A stretch of 60,426 nucleotides of DNA, from the NCBI GenBank assembly GCA_019359035.1, contig JAHHIC010000096.1:1-60426 (forward strand), given 5' to 3'. The stretch comes from Scytonematopsis contorta HA4267-MV1. Lineage in GTDB: Bacteria; Cyanobacteriota; Cyanobacteriia; Cyanobacteriales; Nostocaceae. The notes below the pieces were generated by a model, which did no database searches, was not told the origin of the DNA, and worked only from the letters and a program-made list of their open reading frames with translations. A program made the position numbers and the translations under genes. Below are positions 6,950-16,320 of this stretch, piece by piece. Position 1 is the stretch's first letter, and every line of letters begins with the position of its first letter.

Positions 6950-9517
6950 CTATTGCCAATTCCCTACCAAAACAAACGGAGACCAAATAGCTGGATGTCC
7001 ATTTGCATCAGCAATAACTTTCAACTGAGCTTGACGTAAAGCTTCCGCTTTAGTAATTCCCTTTTGCTGCATTTCGGTGTAGAAATTTTTAATTAATGGA
7101 ACAGTATCAGCGTCGTTCACAAACCACAATGTAGCGAGAGTACTTTTTACACCAGCACGCAAAGCCACACCAGCAAGTCCCAAAGTTGCACGACTGTCAC
7201 CAGAAGCAGTTTGACAAGCACTCAAAGCCAAAAGTTCAATTGGTTCTTTGCTACGACGTAAAACAGACTCAAATTCTGGGAGTGCAACCCGTTGGTCATA
7301 TAGTTGTAAAAATGTACTCGCACTATCTGCACCAAATTTACCATGAGTTGCAAGGTGAACAATAGGATAGCTATTTTTGTCAATTTCTTTCTCTAAATTT
7401 GCGAGGGTAAATTCCTTATCTAAAAATCGTTTTCCCCCCAAAATTTTCTGTAAACCCTCAGTTTCAGCTTTTACATACGGTAGTGGTGCAAAAGGAGGAA
7501 TTTCTACACTCAAACCAAAAATTACAGCTTTCGAGTTTTCAGGTTTTAGCGACCTACGACTAGGAGTTAAATTCGTCCCTAAAGAATTAGCAATTGCATA
7601 TTGTTGCACTAAAAATTCTTTACCGTTATGAAGTGCAGCCATCGGGATGTTTCGCAACACTCCATCATTAATAAAGACAAGAGTTTTAGCATGAGAACTA
7701 GCTAAATCGCTAGCCATTGGTCGGATAAGTAAATCGTAAACTTTTTGCGATGATGTCAAATACTTGTCAGTAGAAATATCCTCCAGAGTAGAGCGTAATT
7801 GTTCAATTTGTTCATTCAAGTCTTGCTGCGAAATTGTCACTGGATAACTGTTAAATGTTCCATTTGGTAGCTGTAGCAGCATGTAAGTTTTATTATCTAA
7901 AACAATTGAATGAATAAATGCAGTATTTTTAATCGCATTTTGATTTGCCAATTGTTCGTTAGTTGTGCTACGAGCTACTTGTACACACTCGTCTCCAAAA
8001 AAGTTTTGTAGTTCACTCAATTGTAGAAGCTCGGAAACTTTTAACACTTCTTCAATCGAAGATTGGGAATTAATGCTTTTATAATTTTTCCCCTCGGCTG
8101 TTTTCTCTAAAAGCAAAGCCATATATTCCCGATAAACTGGTTCAGTAGAATCACGCAAGTCAAATTGTAAATCTTTATTAGCGACGACAATATCACCGCG
8201 AATTGTTTGCAAAGAAGTAATAGCTTGTCTATAAGCTACAGTGGCTAATTCTTTCTTACCCAGAGCATTATAAATCCTTCCGGCTTGTGCTTGTGAGCGG
8301 TATAAACTATCAGCGGCATTGATTTGTTGTGCTGCAAATTGGGCTTGCTGGGTTAATTCCATCGCTTTAGAAAAATTCCCCTCTTCTTCATAAGCCTGTC
8401 CTATAGCTGTGAGTGCGAAAGATTCAGCACGTTTGTCAGCAATACTTTGACTAATGGAAATGGCTTTTTCTAAAGTTTGTATTTTTTGATTTTGATTTAC
8501 CTCTCTTTTGTCCATACTTTCAGCTAAGTTAATTAGACTGTAGGCTTTAGCACGAGAATCGGGAGTATTTGTCAAAATTGAATAGGCTTGTTCGCGATAT
8601 TTGGCAATTAATTCCTCTTGAGGTGATTTCTGGATAACTAAGAAACGAGCTAAATTTATTAACGCTTTAGCTTGTTGTATTCCCCCAATAGCTTTACTTT
8701 CTTCTACACTTTTGGAATAGGCATCTTGTGCAGCATTTGCATCTTGTGTGGCTAATTGCAGCAAACGCTCTTTTTCTGTATCGTCTCCCTCTCTTTGTGC
8801 GGAACTAGCTTGTAAAGTATAGCGTTGATAGCGATTTTGATAAACATTGCCTAAATTATTCCAAGCTGTGGCTATCAAAATAGAATTTTTGAGTTGCTTA
8901 GCTGCATCTAAACTAGATTTTCCTTCAGTAATTGCTTTTTCAAAATCTCCTAAAGCTAAATACGTGTTTCCCAATACTCCCTTTGCAGCAGCTTGGGTTG
9001 CTTGGTCTTGATTTTTTTGGGCTAAGGATATAGTAGATTGCAATATAGGTAAAGCAGTCCGGGGTTGACCTAATGCATTATAAGCCTGTGCTTGTTCCGT
9101 CAATACTTGAGAACGTAAATGTCTGGAATCAGCATCTGAAAATGACTGATAAATTTTTGCCGCTTCTTCCCACTGTTTAATCGCCTGCCCTAAACTGCCA
9201 CTTTGACGGTATGCTGAACCAAGATTAGTATGTAAAATCGCTCGCAATTTCTTATCAGAAACTTGCTTCAGTGATTCGTTCCAGAGTTGAATAGCTTCGC
9301 GATATTTTCCAGAATTATAGTAAAAAACAGCTTTATCTTCTTGGTGTTTTTGAGCAACTTCATTCTCGCTTCCTAACAAAGAAGGGGATATAGTCTGATT
9401 TTTACTTGGCTCTGTAGCTTTAGCAATCTGGTCGAAACCAGTAAAATGTAAACTTATAAAAATAACCAATCCAACGCATAAGGATAAAGAAAATCTATAA
9501 AAACTTTTTTGTCGCAT
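6950..9517 (-). CDS. TPR repeat protein with C-terminal CHAT (caspase-like) domain
   Basis: 855 residues starting at ATG 9517. An N-terminal signal peptide or anchor (MRQKSFYRFSLSLCVGLVIF) is followed by many TPR-type helical pairs over about residues 60-430, then the CHAT domain. The caspase-type dyad is visible: His725 in HLATHGKF and Cys768 in LLALSACQT, with the usual GVALRAGVKSTLATLW after it. CHAT domains are clan CD cysteine protease relatives; those with TPRs serve in regulated proteolysis, and many cyanobacterial ones are uncharacterised. Upstream and divergent lie a DUF928 gene and a CHASE2 kinase, a recurring cyanobacterial neighbourhood. The target is unknown. Confidence 0.9.
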   Translation of the reverse strand: MRQKSFYRFSLSLCVGLVIFISLHFTGFDQIAKATEPSKNQTISPSLLGSENEVAQKHQEDKAVFYYNSGKYREAIQLWNESLKQVSDKKLRAILHTNLGSAYRQSGSLGQAIKQWEEAAKIYQSFSDADSRHLRSQVLTEQAQAYNALGQPRTALPILQSTISLAQKNQDQATQAAAKGVLGNTYLALGDFEKAITEGKSSLDAAKQLKNSILIATAWNNLGNVYQNRYQRYTLQASSAQREGDDTEKERLLQLATQDANAAQDAYSKSVEESKAIGGIQQAKALINLARFLVIQKSPQEELIAKYREQAYSILTNTPDSRAKAYSLINLAESMDKREVNQNQKIQTLEKAISISQSIADKRAESFALTAIGQAYEEEGNFSKAMELTQQAQFAAQQINAADSLYRSQAQAGRIYNALGKKELATVAYRQAITSLQTIRGDIVVANKDLQFDLRDSTEPVYREYMALLLEKTAEGKNYKSINSQSSIEEVLKVSELLQLSELQNFFGDECVQVARSTTNEQLANQNAIKNTAFIHSIVLDNKTYMLLQLPNGTFNSYPVTISQQDLNEQIEQLRSTLEDISTDKYLTSSQKVYDLLIRPMASDLASSHAKTLVFINDGVLRNIPMAALHNGKEFLVQQYAIANSLGTNLTPSRRSLKPENSKAVIFGLSVEIPPFAPLPYVKAETEGLQKILGGKRFLDKEFTLANLEKEIDKNSYPIVHLATHGKFGADSASTFLQLYDQRVALPEFESVLRRSKEPIELLALSACQTASGDSRATLGLAGVALRAGVKSTLATLWFVNDADTVPLIKNFYTEMQQKGITKAEALRQAQLKVIADANGHPAIWSPFVLVGNWQ

Positions 9518-10120
9518 GTAAACTCACTTTAAAATAAATTATCTTTTGTTACCATTTAAATTTTTAGATTGGTATTTGGTCAAGGGGGAAAATAATGAAA
9601 TATAGGGAGATGATGGAGATGAGGAAGGTGAGGTCGTCACGTATGATGGGTTAGGCGCATTTGTAGCAGCTAATTGAAGGCTCTTTAAGTTACATGAAGC
9701 GCCGTAACCCATCATTTCTAGGGACTTAATATTTACTTGATAAATCATCTCTAAACTTGTGGCATATATTTTTGATTAAAAATTATGTAAATTCACTTAA
9801 GTAATTACCCTGAGTATAAAATATTTTACTAACGTAGATAAATTTGTTAAATTCATATTAAATTGATATTTAAAATAGAATAGAAAAACTTTGAATCAAT
9901 TAATTACAACTTAATTACAATAAAATATCTTCACATATTTATAGATAGAAATACTGTTCGCTTACACAATAGTGAATAGTAAAAATATATATAAACGAAA
10001 CAGATATTTCTTCGACCAATTTGTATATCTGACTTGACGATAGATAATGTAATTTGATTTTCCATTTTGGAATTTAGTTCCAGTTGTTAAGTAACTTATT
10101 TGTACAAGGACTCATCAGTT
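9518..10120. other. Divergent promoter region with one dispersed hairpin repeat
   Basis: It separates the divergent CHAT and DUF928 genes. It contains the repeat at 9640-9716 and a very A+T-rich tract (9770-10090) expected to hold both promoters. A frame over 9539-9748 is created by the repeat and is not a gene. Confidence 0.5.
9640..9716. repeat. Dispersed inverted-repeat element (GATGGGTTAGGCGC family), copy 1
   Basis: The arms GATGGGTTAGGCGC and GCGCCGTAACCCATC flank about 45 bases. A second copy is at 41180-41262. Read on the reverse strand, both encode a similar peptide (MGYGA...NAPNPSYV), which explains small spurious proteins over this element. Confidence 0.75.
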
Positions 10121-10882
10121 ATGGTCAAAATTCAGAAACGAGCCTTGGCATTAGGAGCAGCCTCTTTGAGTCTTTTAGCTGGGTTTGCTCCTGTGAGTAT
10201 TTCCATAAATAACTCCCAGTCCCAAGGCTTGTTGTCATTCCAAATTGGAGATGCTTCCGCAGTAGCACAAAAACCGCGTGCTTATACACCCCCTGGTGGC
10301 CGTCTTCGTCCCCAAAGAACTGAAGGTAGCGGTGCGCGGGGTTGTACAAATTCGATACCAGTAACTGTCAATTTATTAACACCTCAAGACCATATTGCTA
10401 GAACCACCGAGGCACGTCCGACATTTCTTTGGAATGTTTCGGGAGCAACAACCGCACCAATGGTATTTACACTCATAGAACGAGGTGTTAGTCAACCGCT
10501 CTATAGTAAAACACTCAAAGCGAATAAAGCTGGGATTGTTGAATTACAACTCCCACCAGAATCTCCTGAACTCAAGATTGGTAAAGAATATCGCTGGACT
10601 GTTGCACTTGTTTGTAATGAAAAGCGTGCTTCACAAAATATTAACGCTCGTGCGTGGATTGAACGTGTTGCAACTTCTTCACAATTAAAACAAGAACTTG
10701 CATCAGCAACAAATGACCGCGAGCGCGCACTTGTCTATACCCAAAATGGTATTTGGTACGATGGTTTAGCAACATTGAACCAAGCCAAAACCAGCGATTC
10801 AGAAAAAACAGAAGCAATCAATTCTTTTAGTGCATTACTAAGGGAAGTTGGCTTAGAAAAGATTTCCAAGCGAAGACATTAG
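10121..10882 (+). CDS. DUF928 domain secreted protein
   Basis: 253 residues from ATG 10121, chosen over an upstream TTG because AAGGA lies 10 bases before it. A signal peptide covers about residues 1-45. A Pro/Gly/Arg stretch (YTPPGGRLRPQR) and the beta-rich domain with TPQDHIARTTEARPTFLWNV and KEYRWTVALVCNEKR are typical of DUF928. Helical C-terminus. A strong terminator follows at 10929-10959. DUF928 genes often sit beside CHAT and CHASE2 genes in cyanobacteria. The molecular role is unknown; an exported partner of that signalling set is inference. Confidence 0.85.
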   Translation: MVKIQKRALALGAASLSLLAGFAPVSISINNSQSQGLLSFQIGDASAVAQKPRAYTPPGGRLRPQRTEGSGARGCTNSIPVTVNLLTPQDHIARTTEARPTFLWNVSGATTAPMVFTLIERGVSQPLYSKTLKANKAGIVELQLPPESPELKIGKEYRWTVALVCNEKRASQNINARAWIERVATSSQLKQELASATNDRERALVYTQNGIWYDGLATLNQAKTSDSEKTEAINSFSALLREVGLEKISKRRH

Positions 10883-10928
10883 AATTTGGAAAATTAATTT
10901 GGGCAAAGAAGACGAAACGACAACGGTT

Positions 10929-10959
10929 ATGGAGTGGGTTTTGCCTACTCCATTTTTTA
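10929..10959 (+). terminator. Rho-independent terminator after the DUF928 gene
   Basis: The stem ATGGAGTGGG/CCTACTCCAT with a five-base loop is followed by TTTTTTATTTTT. It sits 47 bases after the stop codon, separating DUF928 from the downstream kinase. Confidence 0.85.
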
Positions 10960-11047
10960 TTTTTCTTCCAGATGAAGAGATTGCTATGTTAGTTGGGAAC
11001 ACTACAACTATAGAAGGGTTTTTTGGCAATAGATTCCTAGCAAAACA

Positions 11048-13291
11048 ATGCAATACTTAAATCGCAATTTACGAAAAACTTTACAAAAAAATTTGTCCAA
11101 GGTAATACCACATAAATATACTAACGGATTTAATCAAAAACTGAAAAAATTCACCGTCACATGGCACGGAACACTGGTTGTCACACCGACTATTGCTGGA
11201 TTGACAATTTTAGTTAGATTATTAGGATGGTTCCAACCGTTAGAGTACGCAACTTTGGATATTAGTTTTCGTCTGCGACCAGAAGAAGCCGTTGATGAGC
11301 GAATCATAATTGTTGCTGTCGAAGAATCGGACTTAAGCCGTCTAAAACAATGGCCACTATCTGATGAGCTTTTAGCCAAGTTATTAACTAATATTAAACA
11401 ACAAAACCCTAAAGTTATTGGTTTAGATATATATCGAAATTTACCTGTTGAGCCAGGAAATGCTGAATTAAAGAAAGTATTTAAAGAAACATCTAATTTA
11501 TTTGGTATTCAAAAAGTTATTGGTGACCGATTTAGTCCAGAAATTCCCCCATCACCAGTGTTGTCTCAGTTAGGTCAAGTAACTTCTAACGATGTCGTCG
11601 TTGATGAAGATGGTGTAGTTCGTCGAGGAATGCTATTCCCTATCCCAGGTGAACCGCTACCAAGTTTAGGTTTGACTATGGCTATGGAATATCTGAGAGG
11701 ACAAGGTATTGAGCCAGAATCAGCGAAGGACGGTGCAATGAAACTGGGTAATACGGTTTTTGATATTTTTGAAAGCAATGATGGCAATTATTTAAATGCG
11801 GATGCAGGTGGTTACCAAATTATCCTTAACTATCGAGGTGCAGCCAATAGTTTTCAATCAGTTCCCTTGACAGACGTATTAGAAAACCGTGTGCCACCAA
11901 ATCTAATGCGCGACCGCATTGTTTTGATTGGCGCGAAAGCACCTAGTTTAAACGATGCTTTTTATACTCCTTATAGTCGTGGTTTTTTTGGCACACCAGT
12001 ACGTACTCCAGGTGTAGAGGTTCAAGCAAACGTCACCAGTCAAATTTTAAGCTCTGTTTTGGATAGTCGTCCTTTAATTAAAGTTTGGTATGACCCATTA
12101 GAAAAAGTTTGGATTGTTCTATGGATTTTGATAATAGCAAGTTTTGGCTGGCATTGGCGATATACAAAAGCACACTTTTATATTTTGTGGATGCTTAGTT
12201 TACTATTAGTAAATATTGCAATTGTAAGTTTTATTGGTTACGTCAGTTTTTTACTAGGTTGGTGGATTCCGGTTATATCACCTTTAATGGGGCTATTGGC
12301 TTCAACAATTGCGATTTCCAGTTATGTTTATGTTAGTAAATTGCGCGAACTAAATAAAGCACTAGAAAAAAGCAATGTACAATTAGAACAAAGTCATGTA
12401 CAACTAGAAGAAACGATAAAAGACTTAGAACATGTACTCAGTGACCTACAAAAATCACAACTTCAACTGATTCAAAGTGAAAAAATGTCTGCATTAGGTC
12501 AGTTAGTTGCAGGTGTTGCTCATGAAATTAATAATCCTGTCGGTTTTATATCTGGTAATCTTAAACATCTTGAAGGGTATATTCAAGATTTAACTAATCA
12601 TTTACAACTTTATCAACAAACTTTTCCAGAAGCAGGAGAAGAAATAGAGGAAGATGCTGAAGCAATTGACATTGAATATGTTTTGGAAGATATACCCAAA
12701 ATGGTAGAGTCTATGCAGGTTGGGATTCAACGAATAAAAGAAATTAGTACTTCATTAAGGACTTTTTCACGTAGCGATACTTCAACTAAAGCTAACTACA
12801 ATATACATGAGGGAATTGATAGTACCTTACTAATTTTAAAACATCGTTTAAAAGCTGATAGTATCCGTCCGGAAATTAAAATTATAAAAGAGTATGGAAA
12901 TTTACCAATGGTCAATTGTTATCCGGGACAGTTGAATCAAGTGATTATGAATTTAATTGCCAATGCGATTGATGCTTTGGAAGATTCTAATAAGGGAAAA
13001 GAATTTGCAGAAATTGAAGCTAACCCAAATAAAATTACTATTTCGACTAAACTCTTAGCTGATAATACAAGAGTGGTAATTCAAATCAAAGATAACGGCT
13101 TAGGAATGTCTGATGAAATTAAACAAAAAATATTTGAACATTTGTTTACAACCAAACCCGTAGGACAAGGAACTGGCTTAGGTTTATCTATTAGCCGTCA
13201 AATAGTTGAAGAAACTCACGGTGGAAAGTTAAGCTGTATTTCGTCCCTCGGTGATGGAGCTGAGTTTCTTATCGAAATTCCAATTGAATAA
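11048..13291 (+). CDS. CHASE2-domain sensor histidine kinase
   Basis: 747 residues. An N-terminal membrane segment (about 40-60) is followed by an extracytoplasmic CHASE2 domain (about 65-340, with the RLRPEEAVDERIIIV start), three closely spaced membrane segments (about 355-430), a coiled coil rich in LEQSHVQLEE, HisKA with the phospho-acceptor His492 in GVAHEINNP, and HATPase_c with DNGLGM and GQGTGLGLSI. CHASE2 senses unknown extracellular cues. Co-location with CHAT and DUF928 suggests one stress or cell-fate signalling module. No cognate response regulator is adjacent. The start ATG lacks an obvious ribosome-binding site. Confidence 0.92.
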   Translation: MQYLNRNLRKTLQKNLSKVIPHKYTNGFNQKLKKFTVTWHGTLVVTPTIAGLTILVRLLGWFQPLEYATLDISFRLRPEEAVDERIIIVAVEESDLSRLKQWPLSDELLAKLLTNIKQQNPKVIGLDIYRNLPVEPGNAELKKVFKETSNLFGIQKVIGDRFSPEIPPSPVLSQLGQVTSNDVVVDEDGVVRRGMLFPIPGEPLPSLGLTMAMEYLRGQGIEPESAKDGAMKLGNTVFDIFESNDGNYLNADAGGYQIILNYRGAANSFQSVPLTDVLENRVPPNLMRDRIVLIGAKAPSLNDAFYTPYSRGFFGTPVRTPGVEVQANVTSQILSSVLDSRPLIKVWYDPLEKVWIVLWILIIASFGWHWRYTKAHFYILWMLSLLLVNIAIVSFIGYVSFLLGWWIPVISPLMGLLASTIAISSYVYVSKLRELNKALEKSNVQLEQSHVQLEETIKDLEHVLSDLQKSQLQLIQSEKMSALGQLVAGVAHEINNPVGFISGNLKHLEGYIQDLTNHLQLYQQTFPEAGEEIEEDAEAIDIEYVLEDIPKMVESMQVGIQRIKEISTSLRTFSRSDTSTKANYNIHEGIDSTLLILKHRLKADSIRPEIKIIKEYGNLPMVNCYPGQLNQVIMNLIANAIDALEDSNKGKEFAEIEANPNKITISTKLLADNTRVVIQIKDNGLGMSDEIKQKIFEHLFTTKPVGQGTGLGLSISRQIVEETHGGKLSCISSLGDGAEFLIEIPIE

Positions 13292-13556
13292 AAGAACCTA
13301 ACCCCCCTACCCCCCTTCCCTATGAGGGAAGGGGGGAAATAAAAGACGTGGTACTACCTGAAAATTACTGTGAATACAGTAAATAAGAGCTTCGTAGTTG
13401 CGAGCATCCCAATTAGCTATATTTGACCTGCTATTAACCTGCTGATAACCCCCCTTCCCTAAGAGGGAAGGGGGGAAGGGGGGTTAGGTCTCTTTTCTTT
13501 CATCGCCTAAGATATTGATATTGCGAATTTTTATTCCACCAAGTTAAATTCACCCA
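13292..13556. repeat. Inverted pair of AGGGAAGGGGGG elements
   Basis: CCTAACCCCCCTACC with an AGGGAAGGGGGG hairpin (about 13298-13340) is mirrored by the inverse copy at 13448-13493. Similar elements occur at 15417-15457, 15508-15556, 27510-27610, 33570-33745, 35022-35066 and 39874-39985. They are G-rich hairpins in intergenic space and may end transcription. Confidence 0.65.
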
Positions 13557-15035
13557 ATGGAACCAATCATCACATTACCCAACTATATTAACGGTCAGTG
13601 GTCAACATCTACCGCAGCCCAACACCTCGCAGTAATCAATCCAGCCACAGGAGAACTAATAGCTAAAGTTCCTTTATCATCGGCCGCAGAAGTCAACGAG
13701 GCAATACAAGTAGCAGCAGAAGCATTTACTACATGGCGTCGGACTCCGGCTACTGAGCGAGTGCAGTATTTATTTAAACTGAAGAACCTGCTAGAAGAAA
13801 ATTTTCAGGATTTAGCCAGCACAATTACCCAGGAATGCGGCAAAACTTTAGCTGAGTCAAAAGGAGAAATGCGTCGTGCAATCGAAAATGTAGAAATAGC
13901 CTGCGGTATTCCTATGATGATGCAAGGGACAAATTTAGAAGATATAGCCAGAGGAATCGATGAAATAATGATACGTCAACCTCTGGGGGTATGCGCCGTT
14001 ATTTGTCCTTTCAATTTTCCAGGAATGATTCCCTTTTGGTTCTTACCCTATGCGCTCGCTTGCGGTAACACATACATTGTCAAACCAAGTGAAAAAGTAC
14101 CATTGACAATGCAAAAAATCTTCCAATTAATAGAAAAAACAGGTTTACCAAAAGGCGTTGTAAATTTAGTCAACGGAGCTAAAGAAGCCGTTGATGCAAT
14201 TTTAGACCATCCTCAAATTCGAGCGATTAGTTTTGTTGGCTCTACCCCAGTAGCTAAATATATTTACAGTCGCGGAGCAGCAAATGGAAAACGCTTACAA
14301 TGTCAGGGTGGAGCTAAAAACCCAATTATTGTGTTACCAGACGCAGATATGACAATGACTACCCGTATTGCAGCTGATAGTGCATTTGGTTGCGCTGGAC
14401 AAAGATGTTTAGCTGCTTCAATTGCCGTAACTGTAGGGGAAGCACGAAATACATTTACCGAAGCTATGGCAGAGATTGCTACAAAAAGAATTGTCGGTAA
14501 TGGTTTAGACTTAAATGTAGAAATGGGGCCTGTAATTAGCACTGAAAGTCAAGCCAGAATAGAGAATTTAATTCAAAAAGGGGTAGACGAAGGAGCAAAT
14601 TTGTTAGTAGATGGACGAAAACCACAAATTTCTGGTTATGAAAATGGTTATTTTGTCCGTCCCACGATTTTGCAAGATGTTAACCCAAGTGGGAAAATAG
14701 CCAAAACTGAAATTTTTGGGCCAGTGCTGAGTTTGATGCATGTAAATACTATTGATGAAGCTATCGCTTTAGTGAATAGCGGTCAGTATGGTAATATGGC
14801 TTGTTTATTTACCAATAGTGGAGCTGCTGCACGTAAATTTCGCTACGAAGCAGAAGCCGGGAATATAGGGATTAATATTGGAGTGGCAGCACCGATGGCA
14901 TTTTTTCCCTTTAGCGGTTGGAAGGATAGCTTTTTTGGCGACTTGCATGGACAGGGTAATCATGCGGTCGAGTTTTTCACTCAAACTAAAGTGGTTGTGG
15001 AACGTTGGCCAAGTGATTGGTCGCGTACCTTTTAA
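13557..15035 (+). CDS. mmsA: Methylmalonate-semialdehyde dehydrogenase (CoA-acylating)
   Basis: 492 residues, the usual family length. It converts methylmalonate (or malonate) semialdehyde to propionyl- (or acetyl-) CoA using NAD and CoA, in valine, beta-alanine or inositol breakdown. Visible: ALDH substrate-site Asn in [10 protein letters not shown], cofactor motif [13 protein letters not shown], the GAKN element and catalytic Cys284 in [11 protein letters not shown], where the R before Cys is typical of MMSDH. The C-terminus [16 protein letters not shown] also fits this subfamily. No other catabolic genes adjoin it; it stands alone between G-rich repeats. Confidence 0.92.
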   Translation: MEPIITLPNYINGQWSTSTAAQHLAVINPATGELIAKVPLSSAAEVNEAIQVAAEAFTTWRRTPATERVQYLFKLKNLLEENFQDLASTITQECGKTLAESKGEMRRAIENVEIACGIPMMMQGTNLEDIARGIDEIMIRQPLGVCAVICPFNFPGMIPFWFLPYALACGNTYIVKPSEKVPLTMQKIFQLIEKTGLPKGVVNLVNGAKEAVDAILDHPQIRAISFVGSTPVAKYIYSRGAANGKRLQCQGGAKNPIIVLPDADMTMTTRIAADSAFGCAGQRCLAASIAVTVGEARNTFTEAMAEIATKRIVGNGLDLNVEMGPVISTESQARIENLIQKGVDEGANLLVDGRKPQISGYENGYFVRPTILQDVNPSGKIAKTEIFGPVLSLMHVNTIDEAIALVNSGQYGNMACLFTNSGAAARKFRYEAEAGNIGINIGVAAPMAFFPFSGWKDSFFGDLHGQGNHAVEFFTQTKVVVERWPSDWSRTF

Positions 15036-15319
15036 GTACTGAGTTGTGATTCACTCCAGTAAGAAGAACCATCCCGCGTTCTATTAATAAAACCCCTTTC
15101 AAACATTTCCCTTCTCAACAAAGCATGGTCTCCAAAAGTATGATGCTGATTGAGTAGGGTATTTACTTGTTTCTCAGTGTAAATTACCCCAATTTCAAAC
15201 TTGGTTGCGAGATACTCCAAAACCAGAATTTGAAATTTTCCTTTATTACGCTTTGACGGCCATTCCTTAATTCGTCCTTCTTCATCAACATAATTTTTTA
15301 ATTCAGCTAAGTAATTCAT
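15032..15319 (-). CDS. DUF2087 domain protein
   Basis: 95 residues from ATG 15319 (a GTG at 15334 is also possible). It matches DUF2087 across its length: [20 protein letters not shown], then [26 protein letters not shown] and DGSSYW. In other bacteria this domain is found in or next to transcriptional regulators and is thought to bind DNA, but it is uncharacterised. Its 3' end overlaps mmsA tail-to-tail by 4 bases. Confidence 0.85.
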   Translation of the reverse strand: MNYLAELKNYVDEEGRIKEWPSKRNKGKFQILVLEYLATKFEIGVIYTEKQVNTLLNQHHTFGDHALLRREMFERGFINRTRDGSSYWSESQLST

Positions 15320-15416
15320 AGTTTTTATTACCACACCATCAAACGAATAGCACTATTCATAAGAATCACTATTCACCATAAACTTTCCTGAAAATTTCAC
15401 GTAACTCAAATGCTGA

Positions 15417-15556
15417 CCTAACCCCCTTACCCCCCTTCCCTTGTAGGGAAGGGGGAAAATAAAGGCATGTAGAGGCTTAAAATCATTTACTTAAAAATTG
15501 TAAATCATCGTAGCCCCCCTTCCCTTGTAGGGAAGGGGGGTTGGGGGGTTAGGTTA
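15417..15556. repeat. Paired G-rich hairpin elements
   Basis: Two inverse copies of the TTCCCTTGTAGGGAAGGGGG element (15417-15457 and 15508-15556) face each other between the DUF2087 gene and the small secreted protein, so the whole stretch can fold into a long hairpin. Confidence 0.6.
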
Positions 15557-15671
15557 TTCCGGGCACACAAAAATATTAAATTCGTCACTACTGCTCATCA
15601 CTAATAAGTACTTGAGTATAAAAGTATTTGTTATGATAAAAAAATAACAATTGTGGTCAGTAGTAGAGGAG

Positions 15672-16067
15672 ATGAACGTGAAAACAGGATTTCTCGCTAA
15701 AACTTTAATTGCATCAGTCGGCTTATTTAGCTTATTCACACCGCTAAAAGCTTCAGCACAAATTATTCCACAACCCTGGGTTTCTGTGGGTAGCAACGAG
15801 GGTGATATTACTTACTCAGTAGGTGCTAAAGCTTTCGGTGTTGGTGCCGAGTTCGGTGTTGGCCCAGATGGTGCAACTGGTTTTGATGTGTTAAAGTTTC
15901 TTCCTTTACCCGTTGTTTCACCTTATGTAGGATTAGGGTATTATTCTCAAGATAAAGGCGTCGCTTGGTCTGGTGGGGTACAAGTTGGAGCAACCGAAAA
16001 TGTTTTCATTGGTGGAGGTTACAACTCTGTACGTGGTTGGAACGGACAACTTGGTATCCGGTTTTAA
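15672..16067 (+). CDS. Small secreted, beta-rich hypothetical protein
   Basis: 131 residues from ATG 15672, preceded by AGAGGAG; the frame extends upstream without a better start. A clear signal peptide (about 1-28, ending LKASAQ) precedes a Gly/Val-rich mature part with alternating aromatics and a terminal WNGQLGIRF, resembling outer-membrane beta-strand proteins. PYVGLGYYSQ and NVFIGGGYNS suggest short porin-like hairpins. No named family recognised. Confidence 0.6.
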   Translation: MNVKTGFLAKTLIASVGLFSLFTPLKASAQIIPQPWVSVGSNEGDITYSVGAKAFGVGAEFGVGPDGATGFDVLKFLPLPVVSPYVGLGYYSQDKGVAWSGGVQVGATENVFIGGGYNSVRGWNGQLGIRF

Positions 16068-16199
16068 TTATGCCTATGTCAGTTTTAAACTTGGTAAATA
16101 TAACCTAATTATTTATCTTTAAATTGTAAAACTTTCAAATTGACTATAAAATCGCGACAATTTTGACCTGATAGCCTAGTCAAGACGATGCCTTCTAAT

Positions 16200-16250
16200 A
16201 GTAGTATAGTCATTGTCCAGATGTTTCTCTGGATAGATGATTGTACTACT
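16200..16250. other. Long imperfect stem-loop between genes
   Basis: AGTAGTATAGTCATTGTCCA pairs over about 22 positions with the arm ending ATGATTGTACTACT, around a short TGTTTCTC loop. There is no T-run after it, so it is not a textbook terminator. It lies about 70 bases before the WD40 gene start and 130 after the preceding stop, so it could be a 3' end, a leader element or a small RNA. Confidence 0.55.
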
Positions 16251-16320
16251 TGATTTAGATAAGCCAATTTTGCAGCAATTGGTGAAGGTTACTATTTTAT
16301 AATCTAGCAGGCATTTTTTT

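Noticed and set aside
9539-9748. Small reverse-strand frame (69 residues)
   Set aside because: Created by the dispersed inverted-repeat element; the same peptide appears from copy 2 at 41180.
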